Assembly: GCF_964355755.1 (NCBI RefSeq)
Contig: NC_092680.1
Span: forward strand, 10,331,001 to 10,395,000
From: Antedon mediterranea
Lineage: Eukaryota; Echinodermata; Crinoidea; Comatulida; Antedonidae
Length of the DNA stretch: 64,000 nt
Direction: 5' to 3'
Each line of letters starts with the position of its first letter. Position 1 is the stretch's first letter. The notes beneath the pieces were generated by a model. The model had not been told where the DNA came from and ran no database searches. It saw nothing but the letters and a program-made list of their open reading frames with translations. Positions 12,901 to 22,067 of this stretch are shown piece by piece. A program made the translations under genes and the position numbers.

Positions 12901-14526
12901 TACTGTGTTTAGTGGTATATTATTTGTAAAACATGAAAACAATTAATATTTCGTTACTACATGGATGGATAAAGAATATATTTAAAAATTGTTCCTCTTT
13001 GCACCCATCCTCTTTCCCATCCCTCAACCCTAATGTTACATACAAAACACAAATTAAGTTTGTTTAAATTTGACTTAAACAATTGGTCTCATTTTGTGAC
13101 AAGTTTCTCTTTCGGAAGGAAGTAATTCCCAGGGTGCTAATTTTAGTTCAGTACATAAATCACAGTGTCTATTTATTCGTTCCTGTAAACGACATGTATT
13201 ATTGTCCTGCGGTACATACATTTGAAATCGCCTGTTTTTTAACGCTGAAATTATTATGTATTCGAGAACCATCTGTGGGCACGACCTAGATGGTACGCGA
13301 GCGAAGCGAGCGTATCATCTAGTTATGTTTAATTATTGTAATTATTGTTATTATGATTATTGTTATTGTTATTATAATAATTGATAAAAGTGTAAGAAAT
13401 TATAGGTTACATCTTAAGGGCAGTTATAGGCCTACTAGTATTATTGTCTATTATATGTATATGTACTTTTTTTTGGGAAAATTATAAAAAATACATACAA
13501 AGTAAAACATTCAATTACTGACACACTACAAATACATTTAATAATAAAAGATTTCCCAGGAAACTTATATAATATGATACTATCATCTTATCATGAAGAT
13601 CGGTTTTCTGTATTCCATTGATTTTTCAAAATGTCAACAATACCAATGGTTTCTGAAATAAATTAATTTTTAAAAAAATGTGTTTCCACTGGCCAAGATA
13701 TCATTAAATTAAATATACAATATTAAAAGCTTTATTTTGACGCTTAAAACCTAAAGCAAATTGTATTTGGTTTTATAAAAACATCTGTTAGTGTTACTGT
13801 ACACATAATTTCTAACCTACTACATCATTTTATTAAAATAAAAAGTAGTACTGTACATGAAAATACTATTTTGAAGCACACGTAGGGCTAGGCTAGCTAG
13901 GCCTTGTGACAACTGACAAATGAATGCTGCTGTGTATCTGATGGTACATTGGTTTGTGGCTGCCTATTTAGTATTAATAAAATGTCTTCAAATTATATAC
14001 AATAATAATGCTCTTACCAAACCGATGGAGGACTGTCGAACAGAAAAAAAAATCGCGTCCAAGGTGCCTGTTGACCTTAGTGCCAGAGTTCTGATTCATT
14101 ACTGTAAAACAGCTTCACCCTGCATGATATACTGTAGGTTATCCATCCTGTAATGTGCTGTTGAATGCAAGTGAATAGAAAAAATGAGTTTATTATCTTG
14201 TAAGTGTCAATTATGTATATTTAATTATCGAATAATATGGTTATAGAGAAAGACATTTTGAGACACAGTATTTTAATTTGTTTAATTCTGTTTTCAGAGA
14301 AAAAGGACTTTATCAGATTGCTTTACAGAAATCATATTCAAAAACATTTATTGATGCAGTAAATAAAGTTAAAGAGAACAATAGGAAATTATCAGAAAGT
14401 CAGAATAGCTCACAAAATCTGTCAGAAAATCCTTCTAGTTCAATGACATCTATGAAGTCATCAGGGTCAGAATTGTCAACAAAATCTACCATGTCAACCA
14501 AGTCTAAAGCATGTGTTATTATGTGA
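6978..14526 (+). CDS. 3' part of an unknown gene encoding a protein with polyproline tract and CaaX box
   Basis: Four exons join in frame: 6978-7121, 8274-8359, 9855-10143 and 14298-14526. All three introns are GT-AG, and the phases agree (2, 1 and 2). The product is at least 249 residues. The N-terminal part is Ser/Thr/Arg-rich. Tyrosine motifs VVYAQV and LYETLNYG follow, then the proline run PPSPPPPTLPKR (possible SH3 ligand), a Ser/Asp/Glu-rich acidic stretch, and a basic, helix-prone segment (ALQKSYSKTFIDAVNKVKEN). The protein ends with Ser/Thr/Lys-rich sequence and Cys-Val-Ile-Met before TGA. CaaX with final Met is a classic farnesylation signal, so membrane attachment is inferred. I do not recognise the family. 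A role as an adaptor or receptor tail is speculation. Introns carry a MITE, a SINE and Helitron copy B. The 5' exons are not identified. Confidence 0.7.
7860..7990. mobile_element. Short TIR element (MITE), about 131 bp
   Basis: The left end AGGGCGGATTCATGGGG matches the reverse complement of the right end (AGGGCGGATCAAGGGG) with few differences. The spacer is AT-rich. It lies in the first recognised intron of the CaaX gene. No clear target duplication, so the superfamily is unassigned. Confidence 0.55.
9610..9700 (-). mobile_element. SINE fragment (tRNA-like T-arm plus body)
   Basis: On the minus strand it reads GGGTTCGAATCTCGGTTGGGGCGACTTTTTCTCATTCTCA, matching copies at 29946 and 30255. 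GGTTCGAATC is a polymerase III B-box. Only the end of the tRNA-like head and the start of the body remain. It lies antisense in the CaaX gene intron 8360-9854. Confidence 0.6.
11727..11850 (-). mobile_element. 3' end of a LINE or SINE with AATTG repeat tail
   Basis: On the minus strand the sequence runs ...GCAGCAATAAAGAAATTGAATTGAATTG, an AATAAA-like block followed by AATTG pentamers. This is the form of many LINE/SINE 3' tails. No coding part is visible; the 5' limit is approximate. Confidence 0.4.
11880..13322 (+). mobile_element. Helitron-like element, copy B (complete ends)
   Basis: This copy has both ends intact: 5' TCTATATATAAATTTACG after a host A, and 3' CTAG before a host T. The last 37 bases fold into a hairpin: CTAGATGGTACGC at 13286-13298 pairs with GCGTATCATCTAG at 13310-13322 around GAGCGAAGCGA. 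These are textbook Helitron termini apart from the hairpin reaching the very end. The middle (12330-12700) differs from the other copies. It sits in the last intron of the CaaX gene. Confidence 0.7.
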
Positions 14527-16084
14527 GAAAAACTTCCATTCCACCATGTGGCAGTAACCTATGCTCAAGCGATTACGACCAGCAGTGCAGTATAACATAT
14601 TTAGCAGCATTAGAAGGCTGTTCCTCAAGTCACGATCATACTGTGATTAAGGCGCTGACCAGCTGATAGTGGTGTGTGATCAGTAATCACCATAGAGTCG
14701 AATGTATTATGACAACATGCATGTGTACAGTATCATGTGGACAACATACTTATCTATTATGTGGACGGGTCAGTGACGTAATGCAGGGTGCAAAGGCCCC
14801 TAGTTTATCACTCCAATGCTGGGTAGTTGAATTGTGGCTGCTTATGCTCTGGTGCCCTTAAGCCTTGGGCCCCGGAGTTTAGCCAGTGAGCGCTCATAGC
14901 TGTTACGCCACTGGGACGGGTGTGTGCATTATGTGAACAGACTTGTATATCAACAGACAGTTACAGTTAAAACATCTGTATTTGTTTATATAGTCTTCAA
15001 TATTTTTGGTTATGATTTGGCAAAGATTATTTTCCAAGACTGATAATCGTTTGCCATGTTTAAGTATCCGATGGTTATGCTTCCATCAGAAAAACAAATG
15101 GGTACAAGAGAATTTTTGTTTATATTTTCGTACACATTTTGAGGTATTTCAGTACACAGAACGAGACTCCACATGCTCAAAACCAGACTTATGATCTCAT
15201 AATCGTTTTTTCTTTTATTCTGGAAGAAGAAATACAGAAAAAAATCTTTATATATACAAATCTCTTGCTGTAGGAAAGTACACTTGTTATATATAACTGA
15301 GCTGTACAAATCTATATAACTACAGTACCAGCGCCTCCCACGCCAATTATTTAGTTACTAATAGCCTATAAAATTATAAAAAATGCAGTATATATACTCA
15401 CTCCTGCATGATGTTATACACTAATATAAATACATATTTGTATTATACAAATATATGATAGTATTAGTTAATTCTTATGTTTATTATTGAAGCTTTATAA
15501 GGATTTTCCATATATTTCAATATATCTCTCTTGATAAATTGACATCGTATCTATACTTTGTTAATTTAAACTATATATTGTTAGGCTTTTGCAAGGTCAG
15601 TCAAGCATTAAATGTTACATGGATTAAAGTTTAAAAAATAAAACATCGCAAAATGTCTTTATAGTATCCCCATTTTCCACTTTCTCTAGGGAAAAAATTA
15701 GAAACAAGTGTTGCTTAAAGATGTATTGTCCCTTGAAACACAAAAAAGCCGCCATAAAATACCGGTACAGGTTTTTGCTCATAACTCCTCTTCTACATCA
15801 TGTATGGAAATGATTTTGGTGGCAAGTGTTTTGAGGGTAGAAATCTAAATACAGCTTTTTGAAGTTTACTCAATGGCCACCATAACATGTTTTTGCTAAT
15901 TTATGTGCTAACTATGATTATCATTTTACTAAGCCTATGTTTCGAAGGTTACAGAATAAAAACAAAATTCAGCTTTTGAAATACAGTATATACTATATCA
16001 ATTGCGTGAAGAACCTAAAAAATAAAATGTTCTAAAAAGTTTGTTTGACGTAGATATTTTCCAAATCCTTTCTTTTTCAAAAAC
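14527..16084. other. CaaX gene 3' flank and AT-rich intergenic DNA
   Basis: The 3' UTR of the CaaX gene probably begins here; no convincing poly-A site was chosen. About 15590-15665 is an inverted match to 26370-26440 (shared AAACATCGCAAAATGTC and GTCAAGCATTAAATGTTAC). At 15715 the minus-strand copy of GGGACAATACATCTTTAA occurs; this also occurs at 30940 and 35728. No other gene seen. Confidence 0.45.
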
Positions 16085-17390
16085 TTTTATTTTTTTTTCA
16101 TTTTATCAAACACATTACAATACATCACTTTACAAACAGAAAAAAAGGAAAACCAAAGACGTTTGAGGAAGTCACATTATCTCAATTGTCATTCTCATCA
16201 GATGCATCATCACCATAATCATTTCTTTAAACCAGGCTATTATAACATCTTGTAAAAAGGAGTTACCAAGCTTTTCATAATTATAATTCCTATTCCCTGT
16301 TTTGGTTTACAAAGCCAGATCCATTCCCCGCCGATGCTCAAAATTTGTTTTCTAAATAATTGTTTTCCATTAGATGTTGTGTCAAGAAATCTTTTAACCC
16401 AGGTTATTTTTAAGGCTTCATTACATTTATAAATATTTGTCATTTTTAAAACTCCATTATCTTTATCGTTATACATAGTCTCTCTACTTACTTTATCAGG
16501 CTTCCCGTCCCAAATAAATTTAAATAGAGTTCGCTCCAATTTTTTCATAAATTCACTAGAAGGGGATGGGAGGACAGAGAATAAATATTTTAATTGAGAA
16601 AGTGTCAGTGATTTGATAATTGCAACTTTATCTATTGGTATTTTTTTTCTTGGCGACCAAATATTCAGAATCGTCTTTAGTTTTTCAAATTGAACATCAT
16701 AATTTAATTCAAAGAGTTTGCTTTTATCCAAAGAGATGTTTATTCCCACAGGTCCTTTTAGTCAATCTATAATCAGGAGGGAAGTTCTTAATTTTATTTT
16801 TCAGCCTAACCAATATTTAAAAAGCTTGATTTTGCCTTATTTAATTTCAACCTGGAAATATCACCAAAGTCTTCTATAAGTTTAATTGCATTATAGCTAT
16901 GGAAGTTTCAGTTCCATCCAAAATTAGAGTGGTATCATCCGCAAACTGGGTGATTTTTATTTGACTGTCAGGATTAACACAAATTCCCTTAATATTGTTG
17001 TAAGTTTCCCGTACTGCAATGCCCATTAATTCAGCACACAAAATAAAAATATAACAACTAAGTGGGCACTCTTGATGCACTCCCCTCGTTATTTTAAAAT
17101 AGTTGGATAGATAATCATTATTGATAACACAACTACTTAAAACCAGAACAAGGCACTTATATAAGACCATTCAATTTTATCGTACACGTTTTCATAATCG
17201 ATAAAAAATAAGGTTCGTGGAAAATCATTTGTATCTGCAAATTCAATCATCAGTACATTCCTCATTCTGTTTGAAATGGCTTTTGTAATTATTTTATAAT
17301 CAATGTTTAAAATTGATATAGGCCTCCAAATTGTTAATAATTCATCTTTGCCATCCTTCGGAATTAGTGAGATTACCCTTCTTCGTTGAC
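16085..17390 (-). pseudogene. L1/Tx1-like LINE reverse transcriptase fragment
   Basis: Minus-strand frames carry non-LTR reverse transcriptase blocks in the expected order. Near 17370-17280 are VISLIPK and WRPISILN-type sequence. Near 17200 is a degraded FIDYENVYDKIEWS (the usual F-D-x-x-K-A-F-D block). Then come RGVHQECPLS and QFADDTTLI (the catalytic A-D-D motif), and, after a frameshift, the C-terminal 169-residue stretch with KKLERTLFKFIWDGKP. The sequence between the first blocks is deleted, so it is dead. A T-rich run at 16085 on the plus strand is the likely poly-A tail. The 5' side is cut by the inverted-repeat element at 17391. Confidence 0.8.
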
Positions 17391-18200
17391 TATTAGTCCA
17401 AGAGCATTAGTTCATAAGTATAGGCAGACCCGGACATTTTTGGTAACAAGCTAATTTTTTCAGGAAAGGTCCAGAACTATGATTGGAACATCATACTAAA
17501 AGTCCTGAAAAATCCTCCTTGTGCTCTCCGAGAAATCCAAGATGGCGTCCAAAATGGCTGCCATTTTAATTAGTCTATAACTTTGTAACCGCTTGTCATA
17601 GAGTAATGGTTTTGGTGTCAAATAGTTCACAGTATATACATTCCTATTTGCTCTAACAGAAAATTTTATCAAAAAATGACCGCAACTACAGTTTCTGGTA
17701 GTTTGACCTTTGACCTGGTCTTATCATATCTCGGTAACGGCTTGTCATAGAGAATTGAGATTAGGCCCAAATTGTTCAGAACATGCATATTTTTATTTGG
17801 TGTAATGAAATATTTTATCCCAAAATGACCGGAAGTGAGGTTATTGACCTCTTATTGACCTATTCATATATCTTTTACCGTATCTCAAGAAATATTTATC
17901 GTATAGCGTTACTTTTGGTGTCAAATTGTTTGGAATATATACATTTCTATTTAGTCTAATACAACAGTTTGCCCTAAAATGCTCGGAAGTAAGTTAAAAT
18001 ATTGAAAATTTAAAAAATCAAAGAGCTGCATAGGCAGGTATATGAATACTGTAGATAAAATCAAACTTTTAACTTTTTAAAAATGCTTTAAAACATGTTT
18101 TGGGCATAGCACATCATCAGGTAAAGTGAATTGAATGTTACAAAAAGAAAATCAATAAATTACAAAGAACAACTGTCAGTGGCCAATCAAAGTTGGTTAA
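17391..18200. repeat. Left arm of a long inverted repeat
   Basis: Matches the reverse complement of 21316-22058 over about 700 bp with only scattered differences. Features common to both arms include AGTCCAAGAGCATTAG-like ends and CCAAGATGGCGTCCAAAATGGC. The inner end reads ACATGTTTTGGGCATAGCAC. The outermost 3 bp on both sides are TAT, a possible target duplication. No reading frame is conserved in the arms. Confidence 0.8.
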
Positions 18201-18212
18201 AGTAAACAAAAG

Positions 18213-18253
<41 letters not shown>

Positions 18254-18328
18254 CATACTGTAAATTATAGAAACAGTGCTCATATTCGGAACATGATCTC
18301 ATAATCGCAGTGCTACGCAACATCATTG

Positions 18329-18364
<36 letters not shown>

Positions 18365-18512
18365 CAATGATGTTGCGTAGCACTGTGTAAATTATATATA
18401 AATCATACTGTAAATTATAGAAACAGTGCTCATATTCGGAACATGATCTCATAATCGCGTCGAGCATAGCTCATTGGCGAAAGTTCCGTATTTTTTAGTT
18501 GTATGAAAAAAT

Positions 18513-18583
18513 GTCTCTGGCGGGATTCGAACCTGCAACCTCTCGCTTACAGGGCGAGTATCATACCACTAGACCACAGAGCC
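18513..18583 (-). tRNA. tRNA-like sequence, anticodon TGT (probable pseudogene or SINE head)
   Basis: It folds as a cloverleaf: acceptor GGCTCTG with CAGAGAC (one mismatch), D-arm TGGTCTAGTGGTAT, anticodon stem CTCGC/GCGAG, loop CCTGTAA giving TGT (Thr). The T-stem has one mismatch and loop TTCGAAT. The body resembles animal tRNA-Pro rather than tRNA-Thr, and position 33 is C instead of U. It is the mirror copy of 18846-18917. Confidence 0.5.
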
Positions 18584-18845
18584 ATGTATGGTATTATCAC
18601 AGATTTTCACCCACCAGATACATTCTCTCATACAACAAACGCCCTCACAATCAGTGGAGTCTTAACAAGTCAGAATAAATTCCAACTTTAAATCGCAACG
18701 GTTTTTTAAATAATATTGTGTATATGTAAATCAATGATGTTGCGTAGCACTGTGTAAATTATATATAAATCATACTGTAAATTATTTTGTTTGTTGTATG
18801 AGAGAATGTATCTGGTGGGTGAAAATCTGTGATAATACCATACAT

Positions 18846-18917
18846 GGCTCTGTGGTCTAGTGGTATGATACTCGCCCTGTAAGCGAGAGGTTGCAGGTTC
18901 GAATCCCGCCAGAGACA
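18846..18917 (+). tRNA. tRNA-like sequence, anticodon TGT, second copy
   Basis: Same sequence as 18513-18583 in opposite orientation, with intact A- and B-boxes (TGGTCTAGTGG, GGTTCGAATCC). The mismatches at acceptor pair 2-71 and in the T-stem, and the missing U33, argue against a working decoder. It may still promote polymerase III transcription of the palindrome. Confidence 0.5.
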
Positions 18918-19025
18918 TTTTTTCATACAACTAAAAAATACGGAACTTTCGCCAATGAGCTATGCTCGACGCGATTATGAGATCATGTTCCGAATATGAG
19001 CACTGTTTCTGTAATTTACAGTATG

Positions 19026-19049
<24 letters not shown>

Positions 19050-19060
<11 letters not shown>

Positions 19061-19200
19061 GGGCTAGTGTTGCCCGAAAGCTCTGCTAACTTTTCTGGCT
19101 GTTTTACTTCTCGTTTTGATTTAGCTTTTCGCTTTTATTTTGTATCTCCATTGAGATCCAGCCACTGATACCCACAGCATTGTCATTATTTTCAGTAATT
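19050..19200 (+). mobile_element. Possible retroelement 3' fragment
   Basis: Sequence from GGGCTAGTGTTGCCCGAAAG to TTATTTTCAG is more complex than its surroundings and follows a TA microsatellite. Its style recalls Penelope-like or LINE 3' ends, but only from memory. No reading frame. Confidence 0.25.
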
Positions 19201-19332
19201 TGCCTTTGGATTTTTATATATATGACATATACCTATACATGGCACATACCCGGATTGTCAAAAACAAATGTCAAAGACCCTTTATCTGCAATTTTTAGAT
19301 TAGATTTTTAAACGTGACTCTATAGCTCACGA

Positions 19333-19620
19333 TGTCGGTCGGTAAACACTAACTCATATTCATATTTTTTCGTTATTTGGACACAGGATATTAATACTTG
19401 GAGGCAAATATAAATGTTTTTAAACATTTTTTAACATTTTCAGCAATTTCGGTCGGTTGGTCGGTCAGTAAACATTAAACTCATATTCATATTTTTTCGT
19501 TATTTTGACAGTCGATATTAATACATGTTTTTAAAAATTCAAAAAATCAACATTTTCAAACATTTTCAGCAATTTCGGTCGGTAAGTCGGTCGGTAGGTC
19601 AGTAAACAATAACTCAAATT
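19333..19620. repeat. Tandem repeat, about 128-bp unit, 2-3 copies
   Basis: Units share TTTCGGTCGG, GGTCAGTAAAC and CTCATATTCATATTTTTTCG, spaced about 110-135 bp apart. The third is partial. Noncoding. Confidence 0.7.
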
Positions 19621-19818
19621 TAAATGGCCTTGTTGACTTATTAAAATAACGCATTTTGAAACATTACTTGTTTTAAATGTTCGTTATATGGTTTATTTAT
19701 GATAAAAAGAGAATGTACCCTAGGTATTTCGCATCAAACACCCTTTACCCGGCATGCATAGACTTTTTTCAGATTCAGATTTTATTTGGTACTTGTGGAA
19801 ATCCATGAAAAATAGATT

Positions 19819-19890
19819 GAAAGACACGGGCAATGATCCCGGTACCTCTCACATACTAAGTGAGCGCTCTACCATTTGAGCTAGTCCCCC
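19819..19890 (-). pseudogene. tRNA-Ala pseudogene
   Basis: On the minus strand it starts GGGGGACTAGCTCAAATGGTAG and continues GAGCGCTCACTTAGTATGTGAG. This is close to animal tRNA-Ala(AGC), but the anticodon position reads AGT. The T-loop is GATCATT instead of GTTCGAT, and the 3' acceptor strand no longer pairs. Clearly decayed. Confidence 0.65.
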
Positions 19891-19905
19891 AGTAACAATG
19901 TAAAA

Positions 19906-20232
19906 TGAGTGAGTGAGTGGCCGAGCGGTTCAGACAGTGGAACCGTAATTACGTAGCCATAACATCGGCAGGGGTTCGAGGCTCACTCACTCCATGGTTC
20001 TGGTGGTAGAACGAGTCTTCTCGGATAAGGACTACTATAAACCGTAGGTCCAGTGTACACATCTAGCTCGTGTGCACTTTAAAGAACCTAGTATATCTTT
20101 CGAGACGAGTAGGGGGTTACCCCGGTGTATTAGTACATCACAGCCACTGATCACCAACTGGGCCCTCTGGGAGACCAGTCTTTGACTGAAGAGGTTACCC
20201 AGTATAAATATAAATTTCAATTCAATTCAATT
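19906..20232 (+). mobile_element. tRNA-derived SINE
   Basis: The head GAGTGAGTGGCCGAGCGGTT resembles the D-arm of tRNA-Leu/Ser. A B-box follows (GGGGTTCGAGGC), then CTCACTC pairing with the acceptor GAGTGAG. The central body holds blocks such as CGGATAAGGACTA and TCGTGTGCACTTTAAAGAAC, of a type conserved in many animal SINEs. The 3' end is ATTTC plus AATTC repeats. These parts in order make the SINE call firm; the family name is unknown. Confidence 0.7.
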
Positions 20233-20996
20233 CAACATATTTAACTGTTCTACTAAGATGAAAAATATGCCCTATATAGGATTTATTATATATTGAAAAT
20301 ATGCAAAATCTTTAAATCACTGTAATATTGATCAGCAGCATTCTGTTACAGTCATTCATCATCTGATGTTGCATCTTCAACATCTTGGTGTTTGTTGCTT
20401 TTTTTCACATCATTATCATCATGTTCATCTGTATGGATGTTGTTTTATATGTTTGCCAAAAACAGTTATGACATTAATTTGTTTTCATCTTTAAACAGTT
20501 AAAAAGTTAGAGTCTAGGCTTGCCAGTTAGAGAACATCAAGAGTGCATTCTCTTTAACAAGGAATGACCTGGTTTCATGTTTCAAAATGGTCTTTACATT
20601 CATTTTTTGACAATCCTGAGTAAATATATGCCATGTACATACTGTAGTGTTTGCCATTTGGGCATTTTCATGTGAAATGTATATGACCTGAACATTTCAT
20701 TTTCACAGTATCATAACGTCTATACATTTCCTAAATTACATAAAAGTTATACTTCTATGAACAAAAATAAATATCGTAATTTGTATATAAATAAAATAAT
20801 AAAAATAATGACGTGATTTCAACAAAGCACTAATTCGCGTATGTAACGCGAGTTAAAGACAAATAAAGCATTTAAAATGTATTCATGACAATTGACATCT
20901 ACGGGTGACTTTTGTAGCAATAAAATTTCAACCATAACTAGTATGAGAATTTAAGTTTCCCTGTGTTTTGGTCACGTCCATTTTTTGTAACAAGTG
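20233..20996. other. AT-rich spacer of the long inverted repeat
   Basis: Nothing recognised: AT-rich, no credible reading frame, no clear repeat boundaries. Confidence 0.4.
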
Positions 20997-20999
20997 TTA

Positions 21000-21180
21000 T
21001 GCTTGGTTCCCACTAGCGACGCAACACAAGGACGTAACACAACGCAAGTGAATTGACCAATCACAAGCGATGGCTTATTCACTTGTGATTGCTAACTGTC
21101 TATAACTTCGCTTGTCATTGGTAAAAACGCTTGCGAATTGCGTTTACGTCCTTGCGTTACGTTCTAGTGGGAACCAAGCT
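21000..21180. mobile_element. Harbinger-like MITE, 181 bp with TTA flanks
   Basis: The ends GCTTGGTTCCCACTAG are perfect inverted repeats (21001-21016 and 21164-21179), and the similarity extends inward through GGACGTAA. TTA flanks both sides (20997-20999, 21181-21183). A 3-bp TWA duplication with such ends points to PIF/Harbinger. Non-autonomous. Confidence 0.65.
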
Positions 21181-21315
21181 TTACCAATATTCTTTGTTTT
21201 ATCGCAGCAAAATTTACCCTCAAGGTTATTGTTGAAAACAACAAAACACTATTCAACTACCCAATAAAATGTAACGCTTGTTGTGGAATAACCCATTTTT
21301 TTGTTTAATTAACCA

Positions 21316-22058
21316 ACTTTGATTAGTAACAATTCACTTTACCTGATGATGTGCTATGCCCAAAACATGTTTTAAGGCATTTTTTAAAAGTTATAAGTTT
21401 GATTTTATCTACAGTATTCATATACTCTGCCTATGCAGCTCTTTGATTTTTAAAATTTTCAATCTTTTAACTTACTTCCGAGCATTTTAGGGCAAACTGT
21501 TGTATTAGACTAAATAGAAATGTATATGTTCCAAACAATTTGACACCTAAAATAACGCCATACGATAAATATTTCTTGAGATACGGTAAAAGATATGAAT
21601 AGGTCAAAAAGTCAATAACCTCACTTCCGGTCATTTTGGGATAAAATATTTCATTACACCAAATAAAAATATTGCATGTTCTGAACAATTTGGGCCTAAT
21701 CTCAATTCTCTATGACAAGCCGTTACCGAGATATGATAAGACCAGGTCAAAGGTCAAACTACCAGAAACTGTAGTTGCGGTCATTTTTTGATAAAATTTT
21801 CTGTTAGAGCAAATAGGAATGTATATACTGTGAACTATTTGACACCAAAACCATTACTCTATGACAAGCGGTTACAAAGTTATAGACTAATTAAAATGGC
21901 AGCCATTTTGGACGCCATCTTGGATTTCTCGGAGAGCACAAGGAGGATTTTTCAGGACTTTTAGTATGATGTTCCAATCATAGTTCTGGACCTTTCCTGC
22001 AAAAATTAGCTTGTTACCAGAAATGTCCGGGTCAAACCCTAATGCTCTTTTGGACTAT
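21316..22058. repeat. Right arm of the long inverted repeat
   Basis: Reverse complement of 17391-18200. It lies directly left of Helitron-like copy C. The 3.1-kb spacer between the arms holds the inner palindrome, tRNA-like units, a SINE and a MITE. A transcript crossing it would form a long double-stranded RNA. Confidence 0.8.
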
Positions 22059-22067
22059 ATCTGATAA

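Larger units (their letters stand above)
18395..19036. repeat. Inner palindrome, about 245-bp arms, containing two tRNA-like genes
   Basis: 18395-18640 and 18790-19036 are near-perfect reverse complements, separated by about 150 bp. Each arm contains the tRNA-like unit, the CGACGCGATTATGAGATCATG block and TA-microsatellite edges (18217-18251, 18332-18361, 19030-19058). A partial extra copy of the outer block lies at 18250-18330. The whole lies inside the spacer of the larger inverted repeat. Confidence 0.8.

Noticed and set aside
18503-18930. Open frames on both strands that read like a protein (GFEPATSRLQGE and similar)
   Set aside because: They are translations through the tRNA-like sequence and its mirror copy, a well-known source of false proteins.
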